Shown: positions 53,130-62,139, counted from the stretch's first letter. The stretch is 64,000 nt of DNA from Clostridiales bacterium (GCA_004555155.1 SFJH01000003.1:38558-102557), one strand, 5' to 3'. The notes: a model not told the origin generated them from the letters alone. Program-made: numbers and translations.

Positions 53130-53327
53130 TTACTTGTACGGAATGAGCTTCTTCATGGTTCTTCCTTCGGTGGTGGTCAGATAGGCCGCCTTGCGAAGGT
53201 TGCGGGTACGCTTGGTGGGCTTCTTGGTCAGGATGTGACGCTTGAAGGCCTGCGCGCGCTTGACCTTGCCGCTCTTGGTCAGATTAAAGCGCTTCGCCGC
53301 GCCCTTATGAGTTTTCTGCTTGGGCAT
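53130..53327 (-). CDS. rpmI: 50S ribosomal protein L35
   Basis: 65 residues, [36 protein letters not shown], the standard L35 sequence. It lies between infC and rplT, 32 bp after infC, with a GGAGGA ribosome site. Confidence 0.98.
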   Translation of the reverse strand: MPKQKTHKGAAKRFNLTKSGKVKRAQAFKRHILTKKPTKRTRNLRKAAYLTTTEGRTMKKLIPYK

Positions 53328-53359
53328 TGGATTTTTCCTCCTCTCATCGTCGGTATGCG

Positions 53360-53872
53360 TTAATTCGCATCCTTGGGGCTGATGAACATCGACATATTGC
53401 GGCCCTCGATGATGGGAGCCTTGTCGACCGTTCCATACTCCTTAATCCGCTCCGCGAACTCGGTCATCACCTGACGACCGATCTCAGAGTGCGTGATCTG
53501 ACGACCACGGAAGCGAATCGTCGCTTTGACTTTGTTGCCGTCCTTGAGGAACTTGATGGCGTTCTTCAGCTTCACGTCGATATCGTGATCCTCAATCGTG
53601 GCAGACAGGCGCACTTCTTTAACGGTAATGACCTTCTGATTTTTGCGGAATTCGCGCTCCTTCTTGGACTGCTCAAAGCGGTACTTCCCGTAGTCCATGA
53701 TCTTGCATACCGGCGGACGCGCCTGCGGAGCAATCTTGACCAGGTCAAGCTGCATTTCCTCAGCCTTTTCCAGGGCCTGCCGAATGGGCATGACACCCAG
53801 CTGTTCGCCGTTCTGATCTACGACTCGCACTTCACGATCGCGGATCTCCTCGTTAATCATGAGATCGTTAAT
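53360..53872 (-). CDS. infC: Translation initiation factor IF-3
   Basis: 170 residues. [24 protein letters not shown] begins the N-domain. The linker helix and C-domain follow ([26 protein letters not shown]). The chosen start is the non-standard ATT at 53872, nine bases after AGGAGG. The first ATG (53860) is too far from that site, and the longer in-frame extension runs through the leader. AUU starts are known for IF3 in several bacteria and allow autoregulation because IF3 discriminates against them. Confidence 0.95.
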   Translation of the reverse strand: MNDLMINEEIRDREVRVVDQNGEQLGVMPIRQALEKAEEMQLDLVKIAPQARPPVCKIMDYGKYRFEQSKKEREFRKNQKVITVKEVRLSATIEDHDIDVKLKNAIKFLKDGNKVKATIRFRGRQITHSEIGRQVMTEFAERIKEYGTVDKAPIIEGRNMSMFISPKDAN

Positions 53873-53880
53873 ACCGATGC

Positions 53881-54018
53881 ACCTCCTAAAACAACTCGCT
53901 TGAATGAAAAAAGAGTAGCGCACGCGCGCCACTCCACATAAACCCCTTGAAGGAGTCAAACTCGTTTGAGACCGTTGCAACTTTCGACGCAAGGTGAGAA
54001 GTGGTCGCTTCTGCTTTA
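53881..54018 (-). ncRNA. infC-rpmI-rplT leader with attenuator
   Basis: About 140 nt between promoter and infC. It contains a hairpin GAGTGGCGC-GCGT-GCGCTACTC followed by TTTTTT (53934-53907), a factor-independent terminator, upstream of the coding region. An upstream ACTCC could pair with the GGAGT at the foot of that stem and act as antiterminator. Further up are TCAAAC-GA-GTTTGA and a GAAG/CTTC hairpin. The layout matches r-protein L20-type leaders that repress transcription when L20 is in excess; exact homology to the Bacillus leader is not claimed. Confidence 0.72.
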
Positions 54019-54025
54019 CTCAAAC

Positions 54026-54054
54026 ATTATAGCACGCCCCGCCCCGGAGCGCAA
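54026..54054 (-). promoter_or_regulatory. Promoter of the infC operon
   Basis: On the minus strand TTGCGC (54054-54049), 17 bases, TATAAT (54031-54026). Confidence 0.72.
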
Positions 54055-54084
54055 GGGAAGTTCCTGTTAATTCCGCTGTCAGCG

Positions 54085-55107
54085 CTACGCCCTCATTGCG
54101 CCGATCAGACTGAAGATCAGAAACGCCACCAGATTGACCGCCACGATGCCCGCGCCCGCCGGGAGCGAGAACAGGCAGGAGAGCATGATGCCCGCCGCAA
54201 AGCAGACCACCGACACGACCGCCGACGAGATCACCACCGCGCGGAAGCGGGAGAATACCCGCATGGATGTCAGCGCCGGAAAGATGATCAGACTGGAGAT
54301 CAGCATGGTGCCCATGATCCGCATGCCCACCACGATGGTCACCGCCGTCAGCACGGCGATCATCAGGTTGTAAAGGGCGGTGTTCATTCCCGTCGCCTTC
54401 GCAAAGGATTCATCGAACGTCACGGCGAAGATCTTCGGATAGAACGCGATAAACAGCGCCAGTACCACCGCGGACAACGCCAGCGAAGTGTACACGTCCG
54501 CATCGCTCATGGCCAGAATGCTGCCGAACATGTAATTGTACACGTCGATGTTCATTCCGCTGGTGGTCGATGTCACGATCACGCCGATGGCCAGCGCGCT
54601 GGTGGAAATCAGCGCAATGGCCGAATCTCCCCGCAGATTGCTGTTGCGGCTGATGCGCAGAAGCAGCGTGGCGCACACGACGACCACAATCAGTGTGAAC
54701 AGCAGCGGTGAGGCGGAGATTGCACCACAAAGCCCGGCAATTCCGCTTCGCAACCCTTCCGGCAGCGCGCCCGGCAGCGATTCCGCCGTGACCACGCCCA
54801 GCGATACCGCAATGGTCAGCGCGCCGAAGCCCACGTGGGACAGGCCGTCGCCGATCATGGAATACCGCTTGAGCACCAGAATCACGCCCAGCAACGCCGC
54901 GCACAGCGCCACCAGCGTGCCTACGATCAGCGCGCGCTGGATGAATTTGTACTGAAGATACGCGCCCATCTCGACCAGCGCTCCGCCGATCGCGGACAGA
55001 TTGCACAGCGCCAGCGCCAGGAGAATCAGGAGCGCTCCGCCGCAGACCAGCGCCGTGCGCCTGCGACCGCCGTTCTTTCGAAACAGCGATTCAAGTGCCT
55101 GTGTCAT
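54085..55107 (-). CDS. znuB: Zinc ABC transporter permease
   Basis: 340 residues with about nine membrane segments, of the ABC-3 metal permease family (GALTIAVSLGVV, MGTMLISSLIIFPALTSMRVFSRFRAV and GDGLSHVGFGAL). The last of these motifs faces the ATPase in the ZnuB/MntB/TroC group. The N-terminal half has an extra segment of about 50 residues. It is the last gene of the operon and shares one base with the end of znuC's reading frame (start at 55107). Zinc is inferred from the neighbours zur and a His-rich ZnuA. Confidence 0.9.
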   Translation of the reverse strand: MTQALESLFRKNGGRRRTALVCGGALLILLALALCNLSAIGGALVEMGAYLQYKFIQRALIVGTLVALCAALLGVILVLKRYSMIGDGLSHVGFGALTIAVSLGVVTAESLPGALPEGLRSGIAGLCGAISASPLLFTLIVVVVCATLLLRISRNSNLRGDSAIALISTSALAIGVIVTSTTSGMNIDVYNYMFGSILAMSDADVYTSLALSAVVLALFIAFYPKIFAVTFDESFAKATGMNTALYNLMIAVLTAVTIVVGMRIMGTMLISSLIIFPALTSMRVFSRFRAVVISSAVVSVVCFAAGIMLSCLFSLPAGAGIVAVNLVAFLIFSLIGAMRA

Positions 55108-55799
55108 CAGCGGCTCACCTGCCTTTCAAACCGTTCGCAGTACGCTTCAACGCTTCCGAGGAAATCCACGCCGTGATCCATCACCAGCACTCTCCCGGCG
55201 TCGCGCATGGATCCGTGCAGATCGTGGGAGACCATCACAATCGCCACGCCGTGTTCCCGGTTCAGCGTGCGGATGATGCCGTACAGCTCCTCCGTCGCCT
55301 CCGGATCGAGGCCCGTCACCGGCTCGTCCAGCAGGAGGATGGAATCCGTGGCGCAGAGCGCTCTCGCCAGCAGCACGCGCTGCTGCTGGCCGCCGGACAG
55401 TGTTCGATAGGACTGCCTGCGCAGCCGCTCCACATCCAGCAGGCGCATCTTCTCCTCGGCGAGCCTGCGCTGCTGCGCGCCAAAGAACAGCCGCCGGCCC
55501 ATGCGGTTGATGCAGCCGGACAGCACGACCTCCTCGACGGATGCCGGAAAATCCCGCTGCGCTACGGTCTGCTGCGGAAGATAGCCGATCTGGTTCTGCT
55601 TCAGACCATTTCCATAGATCACGCGCCCCTTCTGCGGGCGCACGAGGCCGAGAATCGCACGAATCAGCGTGCTCTTGCCCGAGCCGTTCTCGCCGACGAT
55701 CACGAGATAATCGCCCTTTTCGATGCTCAGACGAACGTTTTCGACGGCAACCACACCCTCAAAGGCAATGGTGACATCCTTCAGTGTGATCAGTGCCAT
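55107..55799 (-). CDS. znuC: Zinc ABC transporter ATP-binding protein
   Basis: 230 residues from the ATG at 55799, with GGAGGAGA upstream. Walker A is GENGSGKSTLIRAI, the signature is LSGGQQQRVLLARAL and Walker B is ILLLDEPVTGLD. It belongs to the metal-importer ATPases. Its first 14 codons overlap the last codons of zur by 41 bp, so translation of the two is coupled. It partners with ZnuB and ZnuA in the same operon. Confidence 0.92.
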   Translation of the reverse strand: MALITLKDVTIAFEGVVAVENVRLSIEKGDYLVIVGENGSGKSTLIRAILGLVRPQKGRVIYGNGLKQNQIGYLPQQTVAQRDFPASVEEVVLSGCINRMGRRLFFGAQQRRLAEEKMRLLDVERLRRQSYRTLSGGQQQRVLLARALCATDSILLLDEPVTGLDPEATEELYGIIRTLNREHGVAIVMVSHDLHGSMRDAGRVLVMDHGVDFLGSVEAYCERFERQVSR

Positions 55800-56223
55800 C
55801 GCACGTCTCCTCCTCTTTCTTCGTTCCGCTGCAGCGGGCGCAGACACCCACCAGCACCGTCTCCCGGGGATCCAGCGCAAATCCGTGCTCCTCGGCGATG
55901 TGTGCCGTCAGCGACTGCATCAGCCCGCAGTCCACATGCAGCAGCGCGCCGCACTGCTTGCACATCATGTGAAAGTGGTTTGCACAGCGCGCCTCGTCCT
56001 CGATGTGCTGGTATTGGGTCATTCCCTGGGCGTTCTGATACTTGCGCACCGTGCCCTGTTCTGCCAGCGATTCCAGATAGCGATACACCGTCGAGCGGCC
56101 GATCTGCGCTCCCTCGTCCTGCAGGCGGAAGGTCACCTCATCCACCGAAAAATTTTCCAGATTGTGATCCTTCAGGAAACGCAGCAGCTCGCGCTTCTGC
56201 CGCGTGCTGTACTCCCCGCGCAT
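55759..56223 (-). CDS. zur: Fur-family regulator, probably the zinc-responsive Zur
   Basis: 154 residues with the Fur winged helix (RSTVYRYLESLAEQG) and the metal sites HFHMMCKQCGALLHVDC and VGVCARC. Two CxxC motifs form the structural zinc site. The C-terminal tail beyond the usual end is rich in Cys and His (EEETCDGTDHTEGCHHCL) and is encoded in the bases that also start znuC. Its position between znuA and znuC argues for Zur rather than Fur or PerR. A palindrome upstream of znuA is a candidate operator. Confidence 0.85.
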   Translation of the reverse strand: MRGEYSTRQKRELLRFLKDHNLENFSVDEVTFRLQDEGAQIGRSTVYRYLESLAEQGTVRKYQNAQGMTQYQHIEDEARCANHFHMMCKQCGALLHVDCGLMQSLTAHIAEEHGFALDPRETVLVGVCARCSGTKKEEETCDGTDHTEGCHHCL

Positions 56224-56225
56224 GT

Positions 56226-57134
56226 TCAGTTCAGTCCCTTCTCAATCGCCGCCAGATTCTTCCACATCAGCGAAGCATACGTCTCGCCCGCGTCAAACTC
56301 CGACTGGCGCACCGTCTGCACCGAATGAAGCTCGAGCACTTCCACGCCCGTCTCCTCCGCCAGCGTCCGCGCAATGGCGCCCGTGCTCATTTCGATCGTA
56401 TAGACCACCGGAATGTCGTCCTTCTGGATGGTCTCGATCAGCTTCACCATCGTCTGCGCGCTGGGCTCGGTGTCCGTCGTACAGGAAGAAAACGCCGCGC
56501 AATAGCTCAGGCCGTAATCGTGCGCCATATAGAGGAACGGAAACCGGTCGGCAAACACCAGCTCGCGCCGCGCGCCGCTGGACACGATCTGCTCGAGCGC
56601 CTGATCGATCTGCTCGATTTCTCCGGCGTAAACCTCTGCATTGGCATGGAATTCCCCCGCCGCTTCCGGCCGTGCCGCACACAGCGCGCTCTCCACCGCG
56701 CGCACCATCTGCACGGCATTCTTCGGCGACGTCCAGATGTGTTCATCCAACTCCAGTTCGCCGTGGTCGTGGGCCTCCGCCTCTGCGTGCTCCTCTTCCA
56801 GCGCCTCGACCGACTCCATCAGCCGGGCGCACTGCGGCGCATCGCCGCCAAAGGAGGCCAGGATGTCATCCGCCCACACGTCGCTCTCGCCGCCGATATA
56901 AACGAAGAGATCTGCGCCGCCGATGGTCAGAATATCCGCCGGCGTGGGTTCATAGGCGTGCACCTCCGTGCCCGGGCGAATCAGCATCGTCACCTGGGCA
57001 TTCTCCCCCGCCACCTGGCGCGCAAAGTCGTAGCAGGGAAAGCTGGTCGTCACAATCTGCAGTTCCTCCGCCATCGCAAAGCCGCCCAGCATCACGGCCA
57101 GGCAAACCGCCGTCAACGCGATAATCTTCTTCAT
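56226..57134 (-). CDS. znuA: Zinc ABC transporter substrate-binding protein
   Basis: 302 residues from the ATG at 57134, preceded by GGAGG. It has a signal peptide (MKKIIALTAVCLAVMLGGFAMA) with no lipobox Cys close to the usual position. It is a cluster A-I metal-binding protein: LQIVTTSFPCYDFARQVAG, PADILTIGGADLFVYIGGE, the His/Glu/Asp-rich loop EEEHAEAEAHDHGELELDEH that marks zinc receptors, and WTSPKNAVQMV. It delivers zinc to ZnuBC. The gene is the first of the operon. Confidence 0.9.
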   Translation of the reverse strand: MKKIIALTAVCLAVMLGGFAMAEELQIVTTSFPCYDFARQVAGENAQVTMLIRPGTEVHAYEPTPADILTIGGADLFVYIGGESDVWADDILASFGGDAPQCARLMESVEALEEEHAEAEAHDHGELELDEHIWTSPKNAVQMVRAVESALCAARPEAAGEFHANAEVYAGEIEQIDQALEQIVSSGARRELVFADRFPFLYMAHDYGLSYCAAFSSCTTDTEPSAQTMVKLIETIQKDDIPVVYTIEMSTGAIARTLAEETGVEVLELHSVQTVRQSEFDAGETYASLMWKNLAAIEKGLN

Positions 57135-57148
57135 CTGATCCTCCATTT

Positions 57149-57205
57149 TGAAATCCATTTTCAATTTCGATTTCATATTATACACATACGATTCCCCCTT
57201 GTCAA
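57149..57205 (-). promoter_or_regulatory. Consensus promoter and candidate Zur operator of the znu operon
   Basis: On the minus strand TTGACA (57205-57200), exactly 17 bases, TATAAT (57182-57177). Just downstream TGAAATC-N13-GATTTCA (57175-57149) forms a 27-bp dyad in an AT-rich stretch covering the transcription start. A Fur-family repressor bound there would block transcription. It does not match the Bacillus Zur box closely. Confidence 0.7.
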
Positions 57206-57242
57206 CACGATTACGCGCATCTCCCGGGAAGATTCTGAAAAA

Positions 57243-57274
57243 AACGAGCGATGCGCATATGCGCATCGCTCGTT
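57243..57274 (-). terminator. Terminator of the E1/E2 operon
   Basis: A perfect 32-bp palindrome (arms begin AACGAGCGATGCGC), followed on the minus strand by TTTTTTT-type sequence, 15 bp after the E1 stop. It also lies just upstream of the znuA promoter. Confidence 0.92.
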
Positions 57275-57288
57275 GGAACGGGTATTGA

Positions 57289-59757
57289 TCAAACGCCGCG
57301 GCTCTCGTTGCGGAGCTTTCCGGCAAGGGACTGGTCGGTCACGCGAACGTGGCCCTCCAGCGGCACGATCTTGGCGTCGATGGCGTCGAGGATCCAGCTG
57401 GGCTGCGGGAAGAATGCCTCCTCCAGCTCGTGGGCAGGCGTGATCCAGTTTCTGGAAGCGACCACCACCGGCGGCGCATCCAGCTCGTCGAAGGCCATCT
57501 CGGTGACCTGGCGGTCCACCTCGCTGGCGAAGGAGCCGCGCTCGCAGGCGTCGGTGACGATCACCAGGCGGCCGGTCTTCTTCACGGATTCGATCACGGT
57601 CTCATAGTCGAAGGGCACCAGCGTACGGGCGTCGATGACCTCGGCGCTCATGCCGTACTTTTCCTTGAGCTCGTCGGCGGCCTTCAGCGCGCGATACAGC
57701 ACCGCGCCAAAGGTGAGGATGGTCACGTCGTCGCCCTTGCGCTTGACGTCGGCCTTGCCGAAGGGAATCTCATAATACTCTGCCGGCACGCCGCCCTCGT
57801 GGAACTGCTCGCCCACGTCGTAGATGCGCTGGGACTCGAAGAACACCACGGGATCGGTGCCCACCAGTGCGGTGGCCATCAGGCCCTTTGCGTCGTAGGG
57901 CGAGGCCGGGAAGGCGATCTTCAGGCCCGGGATGTGGGCCGTCAGGCTGGTCCAGTCCTGAGAATGCTGGGCGCCGTACTTGGAGCCCACGGACACGCGC
58001 AGCACCACGGGCATCTTGATGACGTCGGCGGACATGGCCTGCCACTTGGCCATCTGGTTGAACACCTCGTCGCCGGCGCAGCCGAGGAAGTCGCAGTACA
58101 TCAGCTCGCACAGCGCGCGGCCGCCCGCCATGGCATAGCCGACGGCGGAGCCGACGATGGCGGATTCGCTGATGGGCGTGTTGAACAGGCGATGATACGG
58201 CAGCGCCTCGGTCAGTCCGCGATAGACGGCAAACGCGCCGCCCCAGTCGCGCACGTCCTCGCCGTAGGTCACCAGGGTGGGATCCTTGTAGAAGCGGTCG
58301 ATGATCGCCTCAAACAGGCCGTCGCGCAGCTGATAGACCTTGTTCTTGGACACGGGATTGCCGTTCTTGTCGATGCCCCAGCGCTCCTTCTTGGCGATGG
58401 CCTGCACGCGGGGATTCTCCTCCATGGGCATCAGCACGTCGGGCTTGGCGTCGGAGAAGGCTTCCACATGGCCGTTGGTGAACATCAGATCGGCGATGGC
58501 GTCGGGATCGGCCTTCAGGTCCATGCGCGGGGAGATGCTGTCGTCGATGGACAGCTTGAAGTTGCGCAGGTTGGTGGCCTTGACCTTGGCGACGATGGCG
58601 TCGCACTCCGCATCGGTCAGCACGCCGGCCTCGATCAGCTGGCGGCGGTATTCGATGATCGGATCCTGGGCCTCCCAGGCGGCGATCTCTTCCTTGGTGC
58701 GGTAGGAGGAGCTGTCCGACGGGCTGTGGCCCGCGAAGCGATAGGTCACCACGTCCAGCAGCGCGGGGCCCTTGCCCTCCAGCAGCAGCTTCTTCTTGCG
58801 GCCGTAGGCCTCGATGACCGCCAGCGGGTTAAAGCCGTCCACGCGCTCGGCCAGCATCTGGTTGGGATTGAAGCCCGCGCCCAGGCGCGCCGGCGCGTCG
58901 TAGCCCATGGTCTCGCCCACTGTCTGGCCGCCCATGCCGTACTGGTTGTTGACGCAGTTGAACATGACCGGCAGGCCGCCCTTCATCTCGTCGTCCCACA
59001 GCTGGGTCAGCTGGCCCATGCCGGACATGTTGAGGGCCTCCAGCACCGGGCCGCGGCCCATGGAGCCGTCGCCGATGTTGGCGATGACGATGCCGGGCTT
59101 GCGGTTGACGCGCTTGTAAAGCGCCGCGCCCATGGCGATGGTGGCGGAGCCGCCGACGATGGCGTTGTTCGGATAAATGCCGAAGGGGGTGAAGAAGGTG
59201 TGCATGGAGCCGCCGAGGCCGCGGTTGAAGCCGGTCTCGCGGGCGAAGATCTCCGCCATCGCGCCGTAGAGCAGGAAATCGATGGCCAGATCCTTGACGC
59301 TGTCATGGGGCTGCTTCTCCACCACGGCCAGCGTCTTGCCGTCGAGGAAATTCTTCATGATCTCCATCAGCTCGTCGTCCGACAGCTTTTCGATGGCGGA
59401 AAGGCCCTTGGCGAGGATGTCGGAGTGGGCGCGGTGGGAGCCGAAGATGAAGTCGTTGACGTCCAGATGGAACGCCTCGCCGACGGCGGCGGCCTCCTGT
59501 CCCATGGACAGGTGGGCCGGGCCGGGATGGTTGTAGGCCACGCCCTCGTACTCGCCGGTGGTCTTGATCAGGTTGATCATGGTTTCGAACTCGCGCAGGG
59601 TCAGCATGTCGCGATAGATGTTGACAAACTGCTCCTTCGTGAAGTTGCCCAGCTCGTCCTTGACGCTCTTCTTGTACTGGTTGACCGGAATATCCTCAAA
59701 GTGAATCGTGCCCGACGCGCGGACGACATTCGGATCGACAAACAACTGCTTGGACAT
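57289..59757 (-). CDS. 2-oxoacid dehydrogenase E1 component, fused alpha and beta subunits
   Basis: 822 residues joining a TPP-binding alpha part (about 1-455) to a beta part (about 465-822). In the alpha part the TPP/Mg motif is GDGSMGRGPVLEALNM with NQYGMGG, and the phosphorylation-loop-like stretch is RFAGHSPSDSSSYRT. The beta part starts YQLRDGLFEAIIDRFYKDPTLVTYGEDV, with the acid GEDV, and ends in a normal C-terminal domain. It decarboxylates a 2-oxoacid (pyruvate, a branched-chain oxoacid or acetoin-derived) and passes the acyl group to E2. Fusion of alpha and beta is less common than separate genes. Substrate choice cannot be read from sequence. No E3 gene lies in the operon. Confidence 0.9.
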   Translation of the reverse strand: MSKQLFVDPNVVRASGTIHFEDIPVNQYKKSVKDELGNFTKEQFVNIYRDMLTLREFETMINLIKTTGEYEGVAYNHPGPAHLSMGQEAAAVGEAFHLDVNDFIFGSHRAHSDILAKGLSAIEKLSDDELMEIMKNFLDGKTLAVVEKQPHDSVKDLAIDFLLYGAMAEIFARETGFNRGLGGSMHTFFTPFGIYPNNAIVGGSATIAMGAALYKRVNRKPGIVIANIGDGSMGRGPVLEALNMSGMGQLTQLWDDEMKGGLPVMFNCVNNQYGMGGQTVGETMGYDAPARLGAGFNPNQMLAERVDGFNPLAVIEAYGRKKKLLLEGKGPALLDVVTYRFAGHSPSDSSSYRTKEEIAAWEAQDPIIEYRRQLIEAGVLTDAECDAIVAKVKATNLRNFKLSIDDSISPRMDLKADPDAIADLMFTNGHVEAFSDAKPDVLMPMEENPRVQAIAKKERWGIDKNGNPVSKNKVYQLRDGLFEAIIDRFYKDPTLVTYGEDVRDWGGAFAVYRGLTEALPYHRLFNTPISESAIVGSAVGYAMAGGRALCELMYCDFLGCAGDEVFNQMAKWQAMSADVIKMPVVLRVSVGSKYGAQHSQDWTSLTAHIPGLKIAFPASPYDAKGLMATALVGTDPVVFFESQRIYDVGEQFHEGGVPAEYYEIPFGKADVKRKGDDVTILTFGAVLYRALKAADELKEKYGMSAEVIDARTLVPFDYETVIESVKKTGRLVIVTDACERGSFASEVDRQVTEMAFDELDAPPVVVASRNWITPAHELEEAFFPQPSWILDAIDAKIVPLEGHVRVTDQSLAGKLRNESRGV

Positions 59758-59806
59758 GGAATTCTCTCCTTTATCTCATCGCTGATTGCGCAATGTACTC
59801 GACCGC

Positions 59807-61426
59807 TCAGCCGCGGGCCAGCAGCAGCGTGAAGTTCTCCAGATTGGCTTTCAGGTCCACCAGGAACTTCGAAGCCGGCGTGCCGTCCAGCGCGCGATGG
59901 TCGTAGGTCAGGGACAGGCCCATGCTGGGATAGACCTTGATCTCGCCGTTCTCCATGCGGAAGGCGTCCTTCATGGCGCAAACGCCCAGGATGCCGGTCT
60001 GCGGCGGATTGATCACGGGGGTGAAGGATTCGATGCCGTAGACGCCGATGTTGGAAACGGTGAAGGATGCGCCCTTCAGATAGTCGGGGCTGATCTTGCC
60101 CTCCTTGCAGTCCTTCGCCAGCTTCTTGGCGGTATCGGACAGCTGCTTGAGGGTCATCTTGTCGGCATTGAAGATGGTGGGCACCATCAGGCCGCGGTCG
60201 GTATCCACCGCCATGCCCAGGTGCACGCCCTTGAAGTACTTCATGGTCGCGCCGTCGTCCACCAGATTGGCGTTGAGCGCCTTGTGCTCCGGCATCGCCA
60301 GCGTGCGGGCCACCGCGTACATCACGATGTCGTTGATGGAGATCTTGTCCATGCCGAACTTCTCGCCCTTGGCCTTGAACATCGCGCGGGCGTTCTTGAC
60401 CTCGGTGGCATCGTAGGACAGGTTGTGCGTCAGCTGCGCCATCGTGGACAGCGAGACCATCATGTTCTTCGCGATCACCTTGCGCATCTTGCTCATGGGC
60501 TCGGTGTAGCTGTCGTCCACAGGCACGCCCAGCTCCACCGCCGCCGGCGCTTCCGCAGCGGGCGCGGCCTCGGCCGGGGCTTCCGCAGCCTTCGCCGCCG
60601 CCAGCGTCCTGCCGGCATCCAGCAGCGCCTGCACGTCGCGCTCGATCACGCGGCCGTCGGGGCCGGTGGGTACCACCTTGGACAGATCCGCGCCCTTGCT
60701 CTCCGCGAGGCGCTTGGCGCGGGGCGAAATTCTGAGATTGCCGACGGTCAACGCAGGCTCCGCGATCTCCTCCGCGGGCGCTGCCGGAGCAGCGGCCGCC
60801 GCAGGTGCGGCAGCGGGCGGCTCCGCGCCGGGGCGGAACGCCTCTGCATTCGCGCCGGGCTTGCCGATCACGCACACATTCTCCAGGCAGGGCACATCGT
60901 CGCCCTCCTCGAAGAACACCGCCAGCAGCGTGCCCTCCACCTTGGCTTCCTCGTCGAAGCCGGCCTTGTCGGTCTCATAGGAGAACAGCAGGTCGCCGAC
61001 CTTGACCGCATCGCCCACATGCTTGTGCCATTCATTGATGACGCAGCTCTCCACGGTGTTGCCCTGTCGGGGCATAATCACCGGTACGCAGTCGCCCGCG
61101 CCCTGCGCAGCCGCCGCGGGCGCGGCAACCGCCGGAGCCGCTTCGGGTTCAGCGCTTCCGCCGGCCAGACAGGCGTCCGGATCCTCTCCGGGCTCGCCGA
61201 TCACACATACATTTTCCAGGCAGGGCACGTCGTCGCCCTCCTCATAAAGCACCTTCAGCAGCGTACCCGCGACCTTCGCTTCTTCCTCGAAAGCGGCCTT
61301 GTCCGTCTCGTAGGAAAACAGGATATCGCCGACAGCCACCGCATCGCCCACATGCTTGTGCCACTCGTTGATGACGCAGCTCTCCACGGTATTGCCCTGT
61401 CTCGGCATGATCACTGCAACGGCCAT
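59807..61426 (-). CDS. Dihydrolipoamide acyltransferase (E2) with two lipoyl domains
   Basis: 539 residues from the ATG at 61426 (GAGGATGTTT upstream). Two lipoyl domains have their lysines in ETDKAAFEEEA (about 43-46) and ETDKAGFDEEA (about 165-168). Both start with an identical block (VIMPRQGNTVESCVINEWHK), a recent internal duplication. A peripheral subunit-binding domain (ISPRAKRLAESKGADLSKVVPTG) follows, then the catalytic domain ending in DHRALDGTPASKF with the active His and Asp. Alanine-rich linkers separate the modules. It is upstream of the fused E1 on the same transcript. Confidence 0.9.
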   Translation of the reverse strand: MAVAVIMPRQGNTVESCVINEWHKHVGDAVAVGDILFSYETDKAAFEEEAKVAGTLLKVLYEEGDDVPCLENVCVIGEPGEDPDACLAGGSAEPEAAPAVAAPAAAAQGAGDCVPVIMPRQGNTVESCVINEWHKHVGDAVKVGDLLFSYETDKAGFDEEAKVEGTLLAVFFEEGDDVPCLENVCVIGKPGANAEAFRPGAEPPAAAPAAAAAPAAPAEEIAEPALTVGNLRISPRAKRLAESKGADLSKVVPTGPDGRVIERDVQALLDAGRTLAAAKAAEAPAEAAPAAEAPAAVELGVPVDDSYTEPMSKMRKVIAKNMMVSLSTMAQLTHNLSYDATEVKNARAMFKAKGEKFGMDKISINDIVMYAVARTLAMPEHKALNANLVDDGATMKYFKGVHLGMAVDTDRGLMVPTIFNADKMTLKQLSDTAKKLAKDCKEGKISPDYLKGASFTVSNIGVYGIESFTPVINPPQTGILGVCAMKDAFRMENGEIKVYPSMGLSLTYDHRALDGTPASKFLVDLKANLENFTLLLARG

Positions 61427-61460
61427 AAACATCCTCCCTCGCAATTCTGTTCTTTCCTAT

Positions 61461-61525
61461 CGCAGGCGTCTGCCTGCGCTTATATCTCCACTGTTTATTT
61501 TAACAGGCTCGTCGGAAACATTCAA
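61461..61525 (-). promoter_or_regulatory. Promoter and leader hairpin of the E2-E1 operon
   Basis: On the minus strand TTGAAT (61525-61520), 17 bases, TAAAAT (61502-61497). The leader carries CGCAGGC-GTCT-GCCTGCG (61461-61478). Upstream, an AT-rich stretch (61550-61575) has the direct repeat TTAACATTTATTAACA. Confidence 0.5.
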
Positions 61526-61624
61526 CGCATAAACATCATGTTCATATTTAATTAACATTTATTAACAATGTGTCTGCCATATGACGGGAACTGAAATTTC
61601 TGACTGCAAAACTTATCTGAAAGA

Positions 61625-61653
61625 TTGATCTTTGAGCGGTTTCATCGTATAAT
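61625..61653 (+). promoter_or_regulatory. Promoter of the NUDIX gene
   Basis: TTGATC (61625-61630), 17 bases, TATAAT (61648-61653), about 37 bp before the start codon. Confidence 0.7.
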
Positions 61654-61689
61654 AGAATTAACTTTGTCACACAGAAGGGACTGAGCGAC

Positions 61690-62139
61690 TTGCCCATTCG
61701 CAATTCAGCCAAGGCCATCGTACTTCATGAAGGAAAGATTCTGGTAAACCGCTGCAGCTCCCGCTTCGGTGAATACTACGCGCTTCCCGGCGGCGGACAG
61801 CGCACCGGCGAAATGCTCCACGAGACCGTCCGGCGCGAGCTTCTGGAGGAAACCGGCTACGCAGTCGTTCCCCAGCGCCTTTCCGGCATCTACGAGCGCA
61901 TCAACGAGGGCCGAAGCGATGAGAACGGCCACAAGATCTACTTCATCTTCCTCTGCAAGCTCGCCGGAGAAGCGCGCCGCAGCCCTACCGAGACCGACCG
62001 CTTCCAGATCGGCATGGATTGGATCGACATCCGCGATATTCGCCACATCAACCTCTTCCCGCGCGCCATTCGCGACAACATTTCCGCGCTGGTCGGCTAT
62101 GGCGAAACGATCTTCATCGGCTCTGAAAAGGACCGGTAG
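61690..62139 (+). CDS. NUDIX hydrolase
   Basis: 149 residues. The NUDIX box is GGGQRTGEMLHETVRRELLEETGY, matching G-x5-E-x7-R-E-U-x-E-E-x-G-U. It hydrolyses nucleoside diphosphates linked to another group; the substrate cannot be predicted. The start is TTG at 61690, with AGAAGGG about 10 bases upstream; no ATG lies nearby in frame. It is a single gene with its own promoter. Confidence 0.87.
   Translation: MPIRNSAKAIVLHEGKILVNRCSSRFGEYYALPGGGQRTGEMLHETVRRELLEETGYAVVPQRLSGIYERINEGRSDENGHKIYFIFLCKLAGEARRSPTETDRFQIGMDWIDIRDIRHINLFPRAIRDNISALVGYGETIFIGSEKDR

Noticed and set aside
61550..61575. Rex-type redox operator upstream of the E2-E1 operon
   Set aside because: TTAACA units are direct rather than palindromic and match the TTGTTAA-N4-TTAACAA consensus poorly.
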